A DNA stretch of 47,408 nt, taken from the NCBI GenBank assembly GCA_038045445.1, contig JBBSYC010000006.1:1-47408 (forward strand), given 5' to 3'. Numbering within the stretch: the first letter of the stretch is position 1; each line of letters starts with the position of its first letter. The DNA comes from SICU01 sp038045445 (GTDB taxonomy: Archaea > Nanobdellota > Nanobdellia > Pacearchaeales > GW2011-AR1). Below are positions 33,471 to 41,209 of the stretch, piece after piece. The notes below the pieces were generated by a model. It ran no database searches and was not told the origin of the DNA. It saw only the letters and a list, made by a program, of their open reading frames with translations. A program made the position numbers and the translations under genes.

Positions 33471-33478
33471 TTTATATT
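33471..33478 (+). promoter_or_regulatory. TATA box of the first pilin-like unit
   Basis: TTTATATT, centred 25.5 nt before ATG 33500. It supports a start at 33500 (MKKKGELTF) rather than ATG 33479. Confidence 0.6.
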
Positions 33479-33499
33479 ATGGGTTTTACTTTGTTTTTT

Positions 33500-33655
33500 A
33501 TGAAGAAAAAAGGTGAATTGACTTTTGATACTCTTATACCTTGGATTATTGCTTTAGGGGCTCTTTTTTTGATAATCTTGCTGATTGTTGCTTCTAAGGG
33601 AAAAGGGGAAGGAATAATTAATTATCTTAAGGATTTGTGGAGGTTTGGGGGATGA
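33500..33655 (+). CDS. Minimal pilin-like protein, 51 aa
   Basis: Class III signal peptide MKKKG/ELTFDT followed by a hydrophobic helix (IPWIIALGALFLIILLIVA) and a short basic tail. A prepilin peptidase would cut after Gly5. It is small enough to be a major pilin core or a minor component. The stop overlaps the next gene start (ATGA at 33652). Confidence 0.7.
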   Translation: MKKKGELTFDTLIPWIIALGALFLIILLIVASKGKGEGIINYLKDLWRFGG

Positions 33656-34881
33656 GAAAGATTGGGGAAGCAGATGTAAGAATACTTATTGTGGTTGTTA
33701 TTGCATTTTTTGTTTTATTTATGGTTTTTAATGGTTTTGGAGATAAAATTAAGCAGGTTAGTCTTCCCATTAAACTTATTCCAGATTTTAACTTTACTTC
33801 TTCAGGGGGGAATGCAATGATAGCAATAGATTTGACAAAAAATGAAGACTTGCAATATTATAATGGGGAAAAGATGATAAAAATAGATTCTGGCGATGGG
33901 GCATTTACTTTGGGAAGTTACGAGTTTAATCCTGATGAAGTTAAACAAGCTCTTGGGGATTTTTATTTTAATACTAAAAGGAAGCCAGAACAATTTAATT
34001 TAGAAATTAATGGGTGGAGATATTGGAGAGTTTATCAAGACACTTCTTTTATTATTGTTGACCCCCATACTAAAAATGGTTTCATTGGATCCAAATCTAC
34101 TTACGATGGAAACTTTGCCGTCTTTGATGCAAACATCCCATATAACAGTTTAGATAATTCTAAGAGGGGTGGGGGGTCTTATATTTTATGGTTTGAATCT
34201 TTTGATTCTTACAAATCTTCTCCTATATTTTCTAAACTAATTACTTGGAGAGATAGCATACTTGAAGGGGGAAAATGCGAGAAATTTATCCCTTTGAGTC
34301 TTATGAAAGACGGGGTTCAGGAAACTAAAAACTATAATGTAAGAAAAGTTGACCGTTATCTGCTTGTTGATTTAAACGACCCTGTTTATGAAGGTAAGAA
34401 AGAAGACTACAATGACGGCTGTTCTGGAATTGAAAATTATGAAGATAATGAAAAAATTGTAGACGATAAGATTCCCATTACATTATCTTATACTAAAAAT
34501 AGATGGGAGAATGAAGATGAGAAAGCTTCTTTAATTTATTCTGAATCTCCTATTCCAAGATTTGAATGGAGCTACAGCAGACTAAAAAGAGGAGAATATG
34601 TGGTTTATTTCAACCATTTTGAATATTCTAATTTTTATGATGAATTTATTAAATATTTGACTAATAGTAATGGTTATTTTGATAAAAAAATGATTTCGTT
34701 TAATTATGGTGGGCGCGAAGATCAAGGCATTTTTATAGGAGGTTCGAGCAAATCTATTAATTTAGATTTTATCAAAGGAAAGGAGTTTCAAAACCTTGAT
34801 GCTAATGAACGGAACAAGTTTATCTACACAGTTCTAACTGAATATTATTCTAAATATAAGGTTACCCAAGGAACTCCATGA
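33652..34881 (+). CDS. Large pilin-like protein with extracellular domain
   Basis: 409 residues from ATG 33652, which overlaps the previous stop. N-terminal MRKIG/EADVRILIVVVIAFFVLFMVF has a possible class III cut site after Gly5 and a hydrophobic helix. The rest is a large soluble domain (about 45-409) with many Tyr/Phe/Trp and only two Cys. No recognised fold. It would form a pilin with an unusually big head, or a minor tip protein. Its stop overlaps the start of the 38-aa protein at 34878. Confidence 0.65.
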   Translation: MRKIGEADVRILIVVVIAFFVLFMVFNGFGDKIKQVSLPIKLIPDFNFTSSGGNAMIAIDLTKNEDLQYYNGEKMIKIDSGDGAFTLGSYEFNPDEVKQALGDFYFNTKRKPEQFNLEINGWRYWRVYQDTSFIIVDPHTKNGFIGSKSTYDGNFAVFDANIPYNSLDNSKRGGGSYILWFESFDSYKSSPIFSKLITWRDSILEGGKCEKFIPLSLMKDGVQETKNYNVRKVDRYLLVDLNDPVYEGKKEDYNDGCSGIENYEDNEKIVDDKIPITLSYTKNRWENEDEKASLIYSESPIPRFEWSYSRLKRGEYVVYFNHFEYSNFYDEFIKYLTNSNGYFDKKMISFNYGGREDQGIFIGGSSKSINLDFIKGKEFQNLDANERNKFIYTVLTEYYSKYKVTQGTP

Positions 34882-34994
34882 ACAATAAAGGATTTGCTTT
34901 TGATGAGCTGACAAAGATTATCTTATGGGTAATTTTATTGATTCTTGCTGGTTTTTCTATTTATTCAATTTTGAATAAATACGGCTTGCGCTAA
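34878..34994 (+). CDS. Very small pilin-like protein, 38 aa
   Basis: ATG at 34878 overlaps the preceding stop. It codes MNNKG/FAFDELTK then a hydrophobic helix (IILWVILLILAGFSIYSIL). The K-G cut site and helix match the other pilin-like proteins; nothing follows the helix except a short tail. The two-step overlap chain (33652, 34878) supports a real gene. Confidence 0.6.
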   Translation: MNNKGFAFDELTKIILWVILLILAGFSIYSILNKYGLR

Positions 34995-34996
34995 AG

Positions 34997-35004
34997 TTAT
35001 AAAG
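34997..35004 (+). promoter_or_regulatory. TATA box of the second pilin-like unit
   Basis: TTATAAAG, centred 24.5 nt before ATG 35025 (MNKKGELTSTQ). Confidence 0.6.
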
Positions 35005-35024
35005 TTCATTTTGGTTGTTTGATT

Positions 35025-36323
35025 ATGAATAAAAAAGGAGAACTTACTTCTACGCAACTGGCTACTTTAGTTATTGTGATTGTTGGTTTTGCTATAGCGG
35101 TTATTTTTCTTTGGAGTGTTTTTGGTAATAAAGATTTGACTGAAAGAGACGTTTGCAGATTATCAATATTGTCAAGGGCTACTGTGCCAGGAGTTGTTCA
35201 ACAAGAAGTTCCTCTTAGTTGTTTTACTGAAAAGATATGCATTACAAAGAAAAAGTCCTTTATTGAAAAAGCTAAGGCTACTTTTTCGCTTTCTGGTTCT
35301 GCCGTAAACTCTAAGAATGGTGATTGTGAACAGTTTTCTGGGGAGAACAATGTTAGAGATGTGAAGATAGATTTGACAAACACTCTTAAGGCTTCAGAAG
35401 AAATACAAAGAGAAGTTGCAAATGCCATGTATGATTGTTGGATAATGGCAGGGCAAGGAAAGTTAGACATATTTTCAGGAAAAGAATCTTACTCGGATAA
35501 TGTTGCCAATGCTCTTATTGGAGAAGGCTTAGAGTGGGCTTCTTTAAAGCTTCCTGAAATTAAACCTGCTTGTCTTGTATGTTCAAGAGTTGCTTTTTCA
35601 AACGAGATTGTTTCTGATGAAAAATGGGTAAATGTTGCAGAGAGGATAAATTATAATGAATTTATATCTACTTCTAAGGTTCCTAGAAGTGAAAAGACTT
35701 ATGTGCAGGCATTTACTGATGAGGGTGTTGGAGGTTATGGAGTCATAGAAAGAGGAGAAAGTGAGCTTGCAAAATATTTTGGAAAAGAAAAATTAAGTGA
35801 GGAGGAGGTTAAGGAAGTTAGAAATATTCTTTTAACTCAAGTTAAAGGAAATCAAGAAGAAATTAGTAAAATAAAGGAACTTTCTCCTGAATCTATTGAG
35901 GCTCAATTGAAAGGGCTTTCTGCTTCAAGCAATTCTAACCATATTTCTATTGTCTTTACGCAGATAAAGGTGCCTTCTACAGATGGCTCTGAACAGTTTT
36001 GGGATACTTTCCAAAATGGTGCTATTTTGGGGGGAGCTGCAGCCATTAGCGGACCAGGGAAAGTGGCAAGTTTCTTTCTTCCTGGGCCTGGATGGGTGAA
36101 GCTAATTTCAAAGATTGCTACAATAGGGGCTGTTTCGTTTTCTCTTGCTTATGATTCTGAATCTACCACTGTGGAAAATCAAGCTCTTTCTACTGCTACT
36201 TGTAGAAAATTTGAGAGCACTATCGAAGGAGAGCAAAGAGGTTGTTCTCTTGTTAAGCTTATCAACTGGGATATTTCAACAGTTAATGGATTATGTACTG
36301 GCGGAATAGAGGGCAACTTATGA
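35025..36323 (+). CDS. Large Cys-containing pilin-like protein
   Basis: 432 residues. MNKKG/ELTSTQLATLVIVIVGFAIAV is a clear class III signal peptide and helix. The ectodomain has scattered Cys (for example CRLSI, CFTEKICI, CWIMAGQGKLD, CLVCS) and ends with a second hydrophobic Gly-rich stretch (about 340-385) and Cys-rich tail. The hydrophobic stretch may be a second membrane segment, so the topology of the C-terminus is unsure. The ATG at 35025 is set by a TATA box; the TTG at 35019 is unlikely. The stop overlaps the next gene. Confidence 0.65.
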   Translation: MNKKGELTSTQLATLVIVIVGFAIAVIFLWSVFGNKDLTERDVCRLSILSRATVPGVVQQEVPLSCFTEKICITKKKSFIEKAKATFSLSGSAVNSKNGDCEQFSGENNVRDVKIDLTNTLKASEEIQREVANAMYDCWIMAGQGKLDIFSGKESYSDNVANALIGEGLEWASLKLPEIKPACLVCSRVAFSNEIVSDEKWVNVAERINYNEFISTSKVPRSEKTYVQAFTDEGVGGYGVIERGESELAKYFGKEKLSEEEVKEVRNILLTQVKGNQEEISKIKELSPESIEAQLKGLSASSNSNHISIVFTQIKVPSTDGSEQFWDTFQNGAILGGAAAISGPGKVASFFLPGPGWVKLISKIATIGAVSFSLAYDSESTTVENQALSTATCRKFESTIEGEQRGCSLVKLINWDISTVNGLCTGGIEGNL

Positions 36324-36964
36324 GATTTTTTAGAAAAGGTTTGGCTATTGTTTCCATTGCTCTAGCGGTGATTGCTGTTGTTGGATTGATATTCTTTGGA
36401 GTGAAGCTTAGTTCTATATTTTTAAGCAATGAAATGAAGAATGCGAGGTCTTTTGTAGACAGTCTAAGTGGAAAAATAGAAAATCTTGAAGATGGAGAGA
36501 ATAATACTTTTGCATTGAGGGGGATAAATGAGTGGGTTTTAGTTGCATGGAATAAAGATACGCCTATTGCAAGAGATAATGAGGTCATTGATGTTTTTAA
36601 AAAACCTCAGAAATGTTTAGACAAGAATTGTTTGTGTGTTTGCAAGGAGTCTCCTTCTAAATGTCAAGAAGTTGGGTATTGCAGGGAAATAGATAGAAAT
36701 GTTGCTGTGATTACAAATACTTCTATTTTTGCTTCTTCAAATTATAATGTTAAAGACTTTTTAGGAAATGAATTGAGAAACTGCTATTTAATGGATGATA
36801 AATTGATTCCTTTTACTGTAAATAAAGAGGAAAAAATTGTATCTATAATTGTTTATGAGAAGAACACTACACTTGGGAAACCTATTCCTGAATGTCCTTA
36901 TTCATATGAAGGTGTATTGAAGATGTTAATCGAACAAAAGAGATTGCCAGATATAAAGAAGTGA
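36320..36964 (+). CDS. Cys-rich pilin-like protein, 214 aa
   Basis: ATG 36320 overlaps the previous stop (ATGA); an in-frame upstream ATG at 36293 would run through the preceding gene. MRFFRKG/LAIVSIALAVIAVVGLIFFG gives a cut site after Gly7 and a hydrophobic helix. The ectodomain has a Cys cluster (CLDKNCLCVCKES, CQEVGYCRE) suggesting disulfides. No fold is recognised. Confidence 0.65.
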   Translation: MRFFRKGLAIVSIALAVIAVVGLIFFGVKLSSIFLSNEMKNARSFVDSLSGKIENLEDGENNTFALRGINEWVLVAWNKDTPIARDNEVIDVFKKPQKCLDKNCLCVCKESPSKCQEVGYCREIDRNVAVITNTSIFASSNYNVKDFLGNELRNCYLMDDKLIPFTVNKEEKIVSIIVYEKNTTLGKPIPECPYSYEGVLKMLIEQKRLPDIKK

Positions 36965-36976
36965 GGGGCAGTTAGT

Positions 36977-36984
36977 TTTATATT
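36977..36984 (+). promoter_or_regulatory. TATA box of the third pilin-like unit
   Basis: TTTATATT, centred 25.5 nt before ATG 37006 (MNKRGDTSM). Confidence 0.6.
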
Positions 36985-37005
36985 CTTCGTTTGTTTTTTT
37001 GTTTT

Positions 37006-37425
37006 ATGAATAAAAGGGGAGATACTTCCATGGCAATGGATAGTTTGATGTATCTAGTAATAAGTTTGGCTATTTTTGCAGGGCTGTTTATTTTTATTAA
37101 TTCTTACAACAGAGGAAGTGCTTTTTATGAGGATTTTTATGTCAAGGAGATTGTAAACTTGATAAATAATGCAGGGCCCGGAATGGAATTTAAATTGGAT
37201 GTAACTAAACTTGCTTCAATAGCTTTCAAGAATGGAAAACCTGTAAAAGAGATTATAGATGTTGATAATGTTCTAAATAAAGTTGTTGTAAGTTCTAGAA
37301 TTGGTGCTGGCACGAGTTTTGGTTTTTTTAATGATGTAGATATTGTTTATTTGCCTGTTGAAAATCCTTCTGGAAATATTGGAACTACACAATTTATTTT
37401 CAAGATAGTGGAGAAGCAGAAATGA
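37006..37425 (+). CDS. Pilin-like protein, 139 aa
   Basis: MNKRG/DTSMAMDSLMYLVISLAIFAGLFIF: class III signal peptide then helix. The head is small and Cys-free. Start from the TATA box at 36977-36984; ATG 36991 is less likely. It begins a run of four genes all joined by ATGA overlaps, so they are probably made in fixed ratio. Confidence 0.65.
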   Translation: MNKRGDTSMAMDSLMYLVISLAIFAGLFIFINSYNRGSAFYEDFYVKEIVNLINNAGPGMEFKLDVTKLASIAFKNGKPVKEIIDVDNVLNKVVVSSRIGAGTSFGFFNDVDIVYLPVENPSGNIGTTQFIFKIVEKQK

Positions 37426-37880
37426 TTTACAGAAGAGGTGATGCCACGGCAAGTTCCATCCTTTATATGGGTTCTTTTTTTATTATAATTTTGATGATTG
37501 TCGTGGGAATTTATGGAGGATTTGTCTCGTTTTTTAGAGAAGGTTATGATTCGAGATATACAGAATCAAGAGTTTTGCTTAATAAGGTGAAGGATTGTTT
37601 TGACTCTGGGAAGATTACTTTTGAAGGTTTGAATGAAGAATCTCTTGTTGAAAAATGTGTCTTGAACAAGGATATTTTGAATGATGGGGAGCATATTATT
37701 TATTTAAAGGATTCTTCTGGAAGTGAGTTTTCTTTTGGGGTTGATAATTTTAGAGTTGGATGTGGCTTGAATGCCAGATTTGACCATCTTGAACTCCCAT
37801 TATGCGCAAGTTTTGAATATGGTTCTGGAAATTATATTTTAGTTGGAAGCAGTCAGAATTCAAGGAGGGTATCTGCATGA
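37422..37880 (+). CDS. Pilin-like protein, 152 aa
   Basis: ATG overlaps the previous stop. MIYRRG/DATASSILYMGSFFIIILMIVVG shows the cut site after Gly6 and a helix. The head contains four Cys (for example CFDSGK, CVLNK, GCGLN, LCASF), likely disulfide linked. Second of four coupled pilin-like genes. Confidence 0.65.
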   Translation: MIYRRGDATASSILYMGSFFIIILMIVVGIYGGFVSFFREGYDSRYTESRVLLNKVKDCFDSGKITFEGLNEESLVEKCVLNKDILNDGEHIIYLKDSSGSEFSFGVDNFRVGCGLNARFDHLELPLCASFEYGSGNYILVGSSQNSRRVSA

Positions 37881-38389
37881 GAAAGGGAGAAACTATTTTA
37901 GGGCAGACATTAACGACTCCGTTTGCAATGATTATTGTTTTTATACTAATGATTCTTTTTGTTTCGATATCTGCCTCAATTTCAGTAAATAATTCTAAGG
38001 ATAATTTCGCATATGACTTTCATAGCAGTTATATGGCTCTTGATGGCAAATTGGTTTCCGTTGGACAAGTAATATCTATGGGTTGCTCAGATGGCAAATT
38101 TTATGTTTTGGATTATAAATTAAAAGATGCTTTGTCTAATCATTTTATGAAGGAATATCCGGGTTATTCTTTTGTTTTAGTTAATGGCTATGGTGCTTTT
38201 TCAATAGGAGAAGGTTATAAGATACATGCCAAATATAATGCCTTTGATAGACTCATTATTGAAAAAGAAGGTACTAAAGTAAGTGTTTCTGACTTTAATA
38301 TTGAATTTCCAGAGGGAGATTATGATTCTTATGACTCTTACAGATGCGACCTTAAAAAAATACAGATTCTTGTGAGGAGAGATTTATGA
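37877..38389 (+). CDS. Pilin-like protein, 170 aa
   Basis: ATG overlaps the previous stop. MRKG/ETILGQTLTTPFAMIIVFILMILF: short class III leader and helix, then a head with Tyr-rich segments and two Cys. Third of the four coupled genes. Confidence 0.6.
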   Translation: MRKGETILGQTLTTPFAMIIVFILMILFVSISASISVNNSKDNFAYDFHSSYMALDGKLVSVGQVISMGCSDGKFYVLDYKLKDALSNHFMKEYPGYSFVLVNGYGAFSIGEGYKIHAKYNAFDRLIIEKEGTKVSVSDFNIEFPEGDYDSYDSYRCDLKKIQILVRRDL

Positions 38390-38856
38390 ATCGAAAAGGA
38401 CATATAGGGACTGCTTTGATGCCGTTTCTATTTTTGGTTTTGATTGTCAATGCTTTGATAGTGATGTATGGTTTTAGTTCCGAAGTAGATAAAACAAAGG
38501 CACAAATAAGAGCTTTGATTGGAGAATCTTATGCAGGGCATGAAAATATATTAAATTGGGTTAATAAGTCTGTCACCGAATCTTTGTTGGTCGCTGATAA
38601 GAATGACTTTGAAGATTCTTTTAACTTAAGTTTTAAAAAACTTGCAGATGAAAAAAGGGGTTCTGAATTGAATACTAATATGTATGCAAAAATAGCTCTT
38701 GGAGAATATTCTCTGTTTAAGGATGGAGATAAATATATTATTAATGTTAAAGATGTTTTTGAAAGCAGTAATGTTGAGTATAATGGGGTGAAATATTCTT
38801 ATTCTTTAACTGTGTTGTTTGATGATTCTAAAGTTTTAGATATTAAGGTAGATTAG
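38386..38856 (+). CDS. Pilin-like protein, 156 aa
   Basis: ATG overlaps the previous stop. MNRKG/HIGTALMPFLFLVLIVNALIVM. The residue after Gly is His where acidic or hydrophobic residues are usual, but the Lys/Arg-rich leader and helix are intact. Head is Cys-free. Last of the four coupled genes; it ends close to the convergent Gly-zipper gene. Confidence 0.6.
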   Translation: MNRKGHIGTALMPFLFLVLIVNALIVMYGFSSEVDKTKAQIRALIGESYAGHENILNWVNKSVTESLLVADKNDFEDSFNLSFKKLADEKRGSELNTNMYAKIALGEYSLFKDGDKYIINVKDVFESSNVEYNGVKYSYSLTVLFDDSKVLDIKVD

Positions 38857-38860
38857 TTTT

Positions 38861-39619
38861 TTACTTTTTCTCAGTTGGTTTCATTATTTCTTCACGTCTT
38901 TTATTCCAGTTTTCTCTTTCTTTATTTTGTGTTTCTCCACTTTGTCTTTCTATTTCTTTGAGATTTTCGTTTCTTTCATTATCAAATTTGATAAAAAGGC
39001 CTTCTCTCTCAATGTAAGGTATTTCTTCTCTTCCGAGAGTTATTACAACTCCTCTGTCATTTTCTGTTTGAAATTGTCTTACGGCTTCTATTTCAGTGTC
39101 TGGCTTGAGGTAACTTCCTGCGAGCATGGCGGAATATGTTAGTAATGCTGCCCCTAAATATTCAGTGGTTCTATTTCTGTAACTAACTTCGTCCTTACTC
39201 CCAACACTAACTCCGGCAGTAGCTCCGGCAAAAACGGCACCCGTAGTAAGGCCAACAAGGCTGGCAAGGGGACCAGTAAAGGCACTAGTAGAAACAAAAC
39301 TAGCACTTATGCCAGTAACGACGCCTCCAATGCCACCAAGAAAAGTTGCAATAAAAACACCCGCAACATCCTCCTTAGTAGCATCAGTACTGTAAATTCT
39401 AACACGTCTAACACGTTCAAGAGTATTAGAATTAACAACAGCACCAAGAACAGTACCAACCACGGCACCAGGAGTCACATAAGGTACGATTTCAGGAGCT
39501 GTTAGAGTTAAACTTGCTAATCCTGTTCCCATGGTTATTCCCACTGCTGTGGGTACCATCTTCAAGAGTTTACTTTTGTAAGGTCTTTGGGCTTGTTCGT
39601 CTATGGTTTCTTCGCTCAT
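38861..39619 (-). CDS. Gly/Ala-rich membrane protein with charged C-terminal tail
   Basis: 252 residues. Four hydrophobic segments rich in Gly, Ala and small residues (for example GIGGVVTGISASFVS, ATAGVSVGS) like glycine-zipper membrane helices, then a strongly charged, helical tail (about 195-252) with many Glu, Lys and Arg. There is no known family. Codon usage differs from neighbours, with GGT/GGC, ACT and AGT where nearby genes prefer GGA and ACA, so it may be acquired. TTTAAATA at 39641-39648 (minus) sits 25.5 nt from its ATG. Confidence 0.6.
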   Translation of the reverse strand: MSEETIDEQAQRPYKSKLLKMVPTAVGITMGTGLASLTLTAPEIVPYVTPGAVVGTVLGAVVNSNTLERVRRVRIYSTDATKEDVAGVFIATFLGGIGGVVTGISASFVSTSAFTGPLASLVGLTTGAVFAGATAGVSVGSKDEVSYRNRTTEYLGAALLTYSAMLAGSYLKPDTEIEAVRQFQTENDRGVVITLGREEIPYIEREGLFIKFDNERNENLKEIERQSGETQNKERENWNKRREEIMKPTEKK

Positions 39620-39640
39620 GATTTTTTGTTAATCTCTATG

Positions 39641-39648
39641 TATTTAAA
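39641..39648 (-). promoter_or_regulatory. TATA box of the Gly-zipper gene
   Basis: TTTAAATA on the minus strand, centred 25.5 nt from the ATG at 39619. Confidence 0.55.
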
Positions 39649-39745
39649 GTTTTTGTCTCTTTATAATGGTGTCTCTTTTTTTAGATTAGGGGTAATGCTA
39701 ATTCTTATTTTGTTTTTGTCTTGTTTGCTGGAAGATTTATACAAA

Positions 39746-39761
39746 GTTGATTGACATCAAC
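39746..39761. promoter_or_regulatory. Palindrome upstream of the last pilin-like unit
   Basis: GTTGAT, four bases, ATCAAC: a 6-bp-arm palindrome ahead of the TATA box of the 39819 gene. It has the form of a dimeric activator or repressor site. Confidence 0.45.
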
Positions 39762-39765
39762 ATGC

Positions 39766-39794
39766 ATAAACTTTCTTTATGAAGGAAAGTTTAT
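39766..39794. promoter_or_regulatory. 10-bp-arm inverted repeat overlapping the TATA box
   Basis: ATAAACTTTC and GAAAGTTTAT are perfect 10-bp arms separated by 9 bases; the right arm runs into the TATA box (39790-39797). Binding here would block transcription of the 39819 unit. An RNA hairpin is unlikely because the transcript should begin downstream. Confidence 0.5.
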
Positions 39795-39797
39795 AAA
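39790..39797 (+). promoter_or_regulatory. TATA box of the fourth pilin-like unit
   Basis: TTTATAAA, centred 25.5 nt before ATG 39819. It overlaps the inverted repeat. Confidence 0.6.
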
Positions 39798-39818
39798 GAA
39801 CTTTTATTATTATTTGTG

Positions 39819-40295
39819 ATGGTGATTGGTCTGAAAAGAAAGGGAGATGTTACTATATCTACAATAATATTGATAGTTTTGGGACTTGTTGTTTTGGTTA
39901 TGCTTATTATTGGATTTACTAAGGGTTTTGATTTCTTTTTTGGACTTTTTGATAGGGGGCCAAGTGAATTACAGACTCTTGCAGAGGCTTGTGTTTTATA
40001 TGCTCGAGGTGATTTAAGTATTGACTTTTGTAAATATAATCTTGTAGAATTTGATGGTGACGATGAGTTGGTTAATTGTGTAGATGGTAGAATTTCAAGT
40101 GTTCTTACTGAAAAGGGTGTTAAGTCATTGAATTGTCCTGACTTGAGGGATGCTGAAAGTAATGCTTGTAAAAATCTTGTTTCTAAGTCTAAGTGGTCTA
40201 ATGTAAAAATTAGTGATAGAACTTGCGAGGATATAATTAAGGGAACAACAGATTCGAGTAATCAGCCACAGGGCCCTCCTATTGCGCCCAAATAA
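39819..40295 (+). CDS. Cys-containing pilin-like protein, 158 aa
   Basis: ATG 39819 rather than GTG 39816, by TATA spacing. MVIGLKRKG/DVTISTIILIVLGLVVLVMLIIG: long leader with cut site after Gly9 and helix. The head has Cys at several points (CVLYARG, DFCKY, VNCVDG, NCPDL, ACKN, RTCED). The tail is Pro/Gln-rich. Its own promoter with two palindromes suggests regulation apart from the earlier units. Confidence 0.65.
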   Translation: MVIGLKRKGDVTISTIILIVLGLVVLVMLIIGFTKGFDFFFGLFDRGPSELQTLAEACVLYARGDLSIDFCKYNLVEFDGDDELVNCVDGRISSVLTEKGVKSLNCPDLRDAESNACKNLVSKSKWSNVKISDRTCEDIIKGTTDSSNQPQGPPIAPK

Positions 40296-40299
40296 TTAA

Positions 40300-40740
40300 A
40301 TGGTTTGGAATCAGAAGTTAGTTTTTAGAATTTTTTTGATATTTTTAATTGTTGTTTTTGCTTTGATTATATATCTTGCTTTTTTTGGAGATTCTTATAA
40401 TTCTGGATTGGAGAACTTGCTTGAGAATGCCGGTTTCAAATCTTCAGAGGATTCTGATGGAGGTTTAGCAGTGCCTTTAGGGAATGGTTCTTTTTTTGAG
40501 GTAGGCTCTTCGACTTCTGGAGGGAGTTCTGGAGGTGGTTCTAGTGGCGGGGGTGCTGGAGCTTCTGGTTCAGGGGTAAGTGGAGGAGAGGCTGGACAGA
40601 CATTAAGATTCTGTACCTTTGATGCTTATCACATTGTAAATGGAGAGGTTCCTTGTAGATGTGGGTTTAGTGCTGTTTGTTACGAATTAGGAAATAATTG
40701 TGACGCTACCTTTAATAACGGAGGAGGCTTTTGTTCTTAA
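40300..40740 (+). CDS. Membrane-anchored protein with Gly/Ser linker and Cys-rich end
   Basis: 146 residues, starting 4 nt after the previous stop. N-terminal helix (about 8-28, LVFRIFLIFLIVVFALIIYLA) without the K-G cut motif, so an anchor rather than a pilin. A Gly/Ser linker (about 70-100) precedes a C-terminal domain with six Cys (FCTFDAY, PCRCGFSAVC, NNCDAT, FCS). The linker style matches the surface protein at 18144. Confidence 0.6.
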   Translation: MVWNQKLVFRIFLIFLIVVFALIIYLAFFGDSYNSGLENLLENAGFKSSEDSDGGLAVPLGNGSFFEVGSSTSGGSSGGGSSGGGAGASGSGVSGGEAGQTLRFCTFDAYHIVNGEVPCRCGFSAVCYELGNNCDATFNNGGGFCS

Positions 40741-40741
40741 G

Positions 40742-41050
40742 ATGAATAGCAAGGGTTTTGATATTGCGATAACTACAGTTATTTTGATAATAATTGGTGT
40801 TGCTGTTTTAATAGGGCTTATATTTTTTGTGAAAAATGGGTTTGGTTTTTTTAAGGAAGGTACGGATCCCATTTTGAGAACACAATCTTTGGAAGCAACG
40901 AGACAGGCTTGCGAACTTGTTTGTAGGTCTGGAAATGAAATTGCTTTCTGTTGTGATAATATAGAATTGAATAAGAATGCTATCTTATGCAATAATGCTA
41001 CTTTGAATGTTGGTTGCGAAATTGATTGCACAAAAGTTTCTTGCAATTAG
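40742..41050 (+). CDS. Cys-rich pilin-like protein, 102 aa
   Basis: ATG 40742, 1 nt after the previous stop; an upstream TTG-type start at 40700 would overlap the previous gene. MNSKG/FDIAITTVILIIIGVAVLIGLIFF: class III signal and helix. The head is Cys-dense (CELVCRSGNEIAFCCDN, ILCNN, GCEIDCTKVSC), probably strongly disulfide bonded. Third gene of the regulated unit. Confidence 0.7.
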   Translation: MNSKGFDIAITTVILIIIGVAVLIGLIFFVKNGFGFFKEGTDPILRTQSLEATRQACELVCRSGNEIAFCCDNIELNKNAILCNNATLNVGCEIDCTKVSCN

Positions 41051-41053
41051 ATT

Positions 41054-41061
41054 TTTATATT
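41054..41061 (+). promoter_or_regulatory. TATA box of the small basic protein gene
   Basis: TTTATATT, centred 23.5 nt before ATG 41081. Confidence 0.5.
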
Positions 41062-41080
41062 GTATTTGTTTTGTTTTTAC

Positions 41081-41209
41081 ATGTCTGATGATTATGGTTT
41101 TGCTGGCAAACGTAAGAGCAAGAATGATAAACGCAAGCAACGCGGGTATAATAAATACAAACGTGGCGGACAATTTAGGACAAGAGGCGATAAGGTTAGT
41201 GTTCCTTGA
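41081..41209 (+). CDS. Small basic Arg/Lys/Gly-rich protein, 42 aa
   Basis: MSDDYGFAGKRKSKNDKRKQ then RGYNKYKRGGQFRTRGDKV: a very basic, flexible, RGG-like peptide, probably an RNA or DNA binder. It has its own TATA box at the standard distance. It uses CGT/CGC Arg codons, which neighbours largely avoid, a pattern seen in highly expressed small genes. The gene end overlaps the convergent AI-2E transporter gene by 14 bases. A longer ORF in another frame here (41007-41243) is a shadow. Confidence 0.6.
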   Translation: MSDDYGFAGKRKSKNDKRKQRGYNKYKRGGQFRTRGDKVSVP

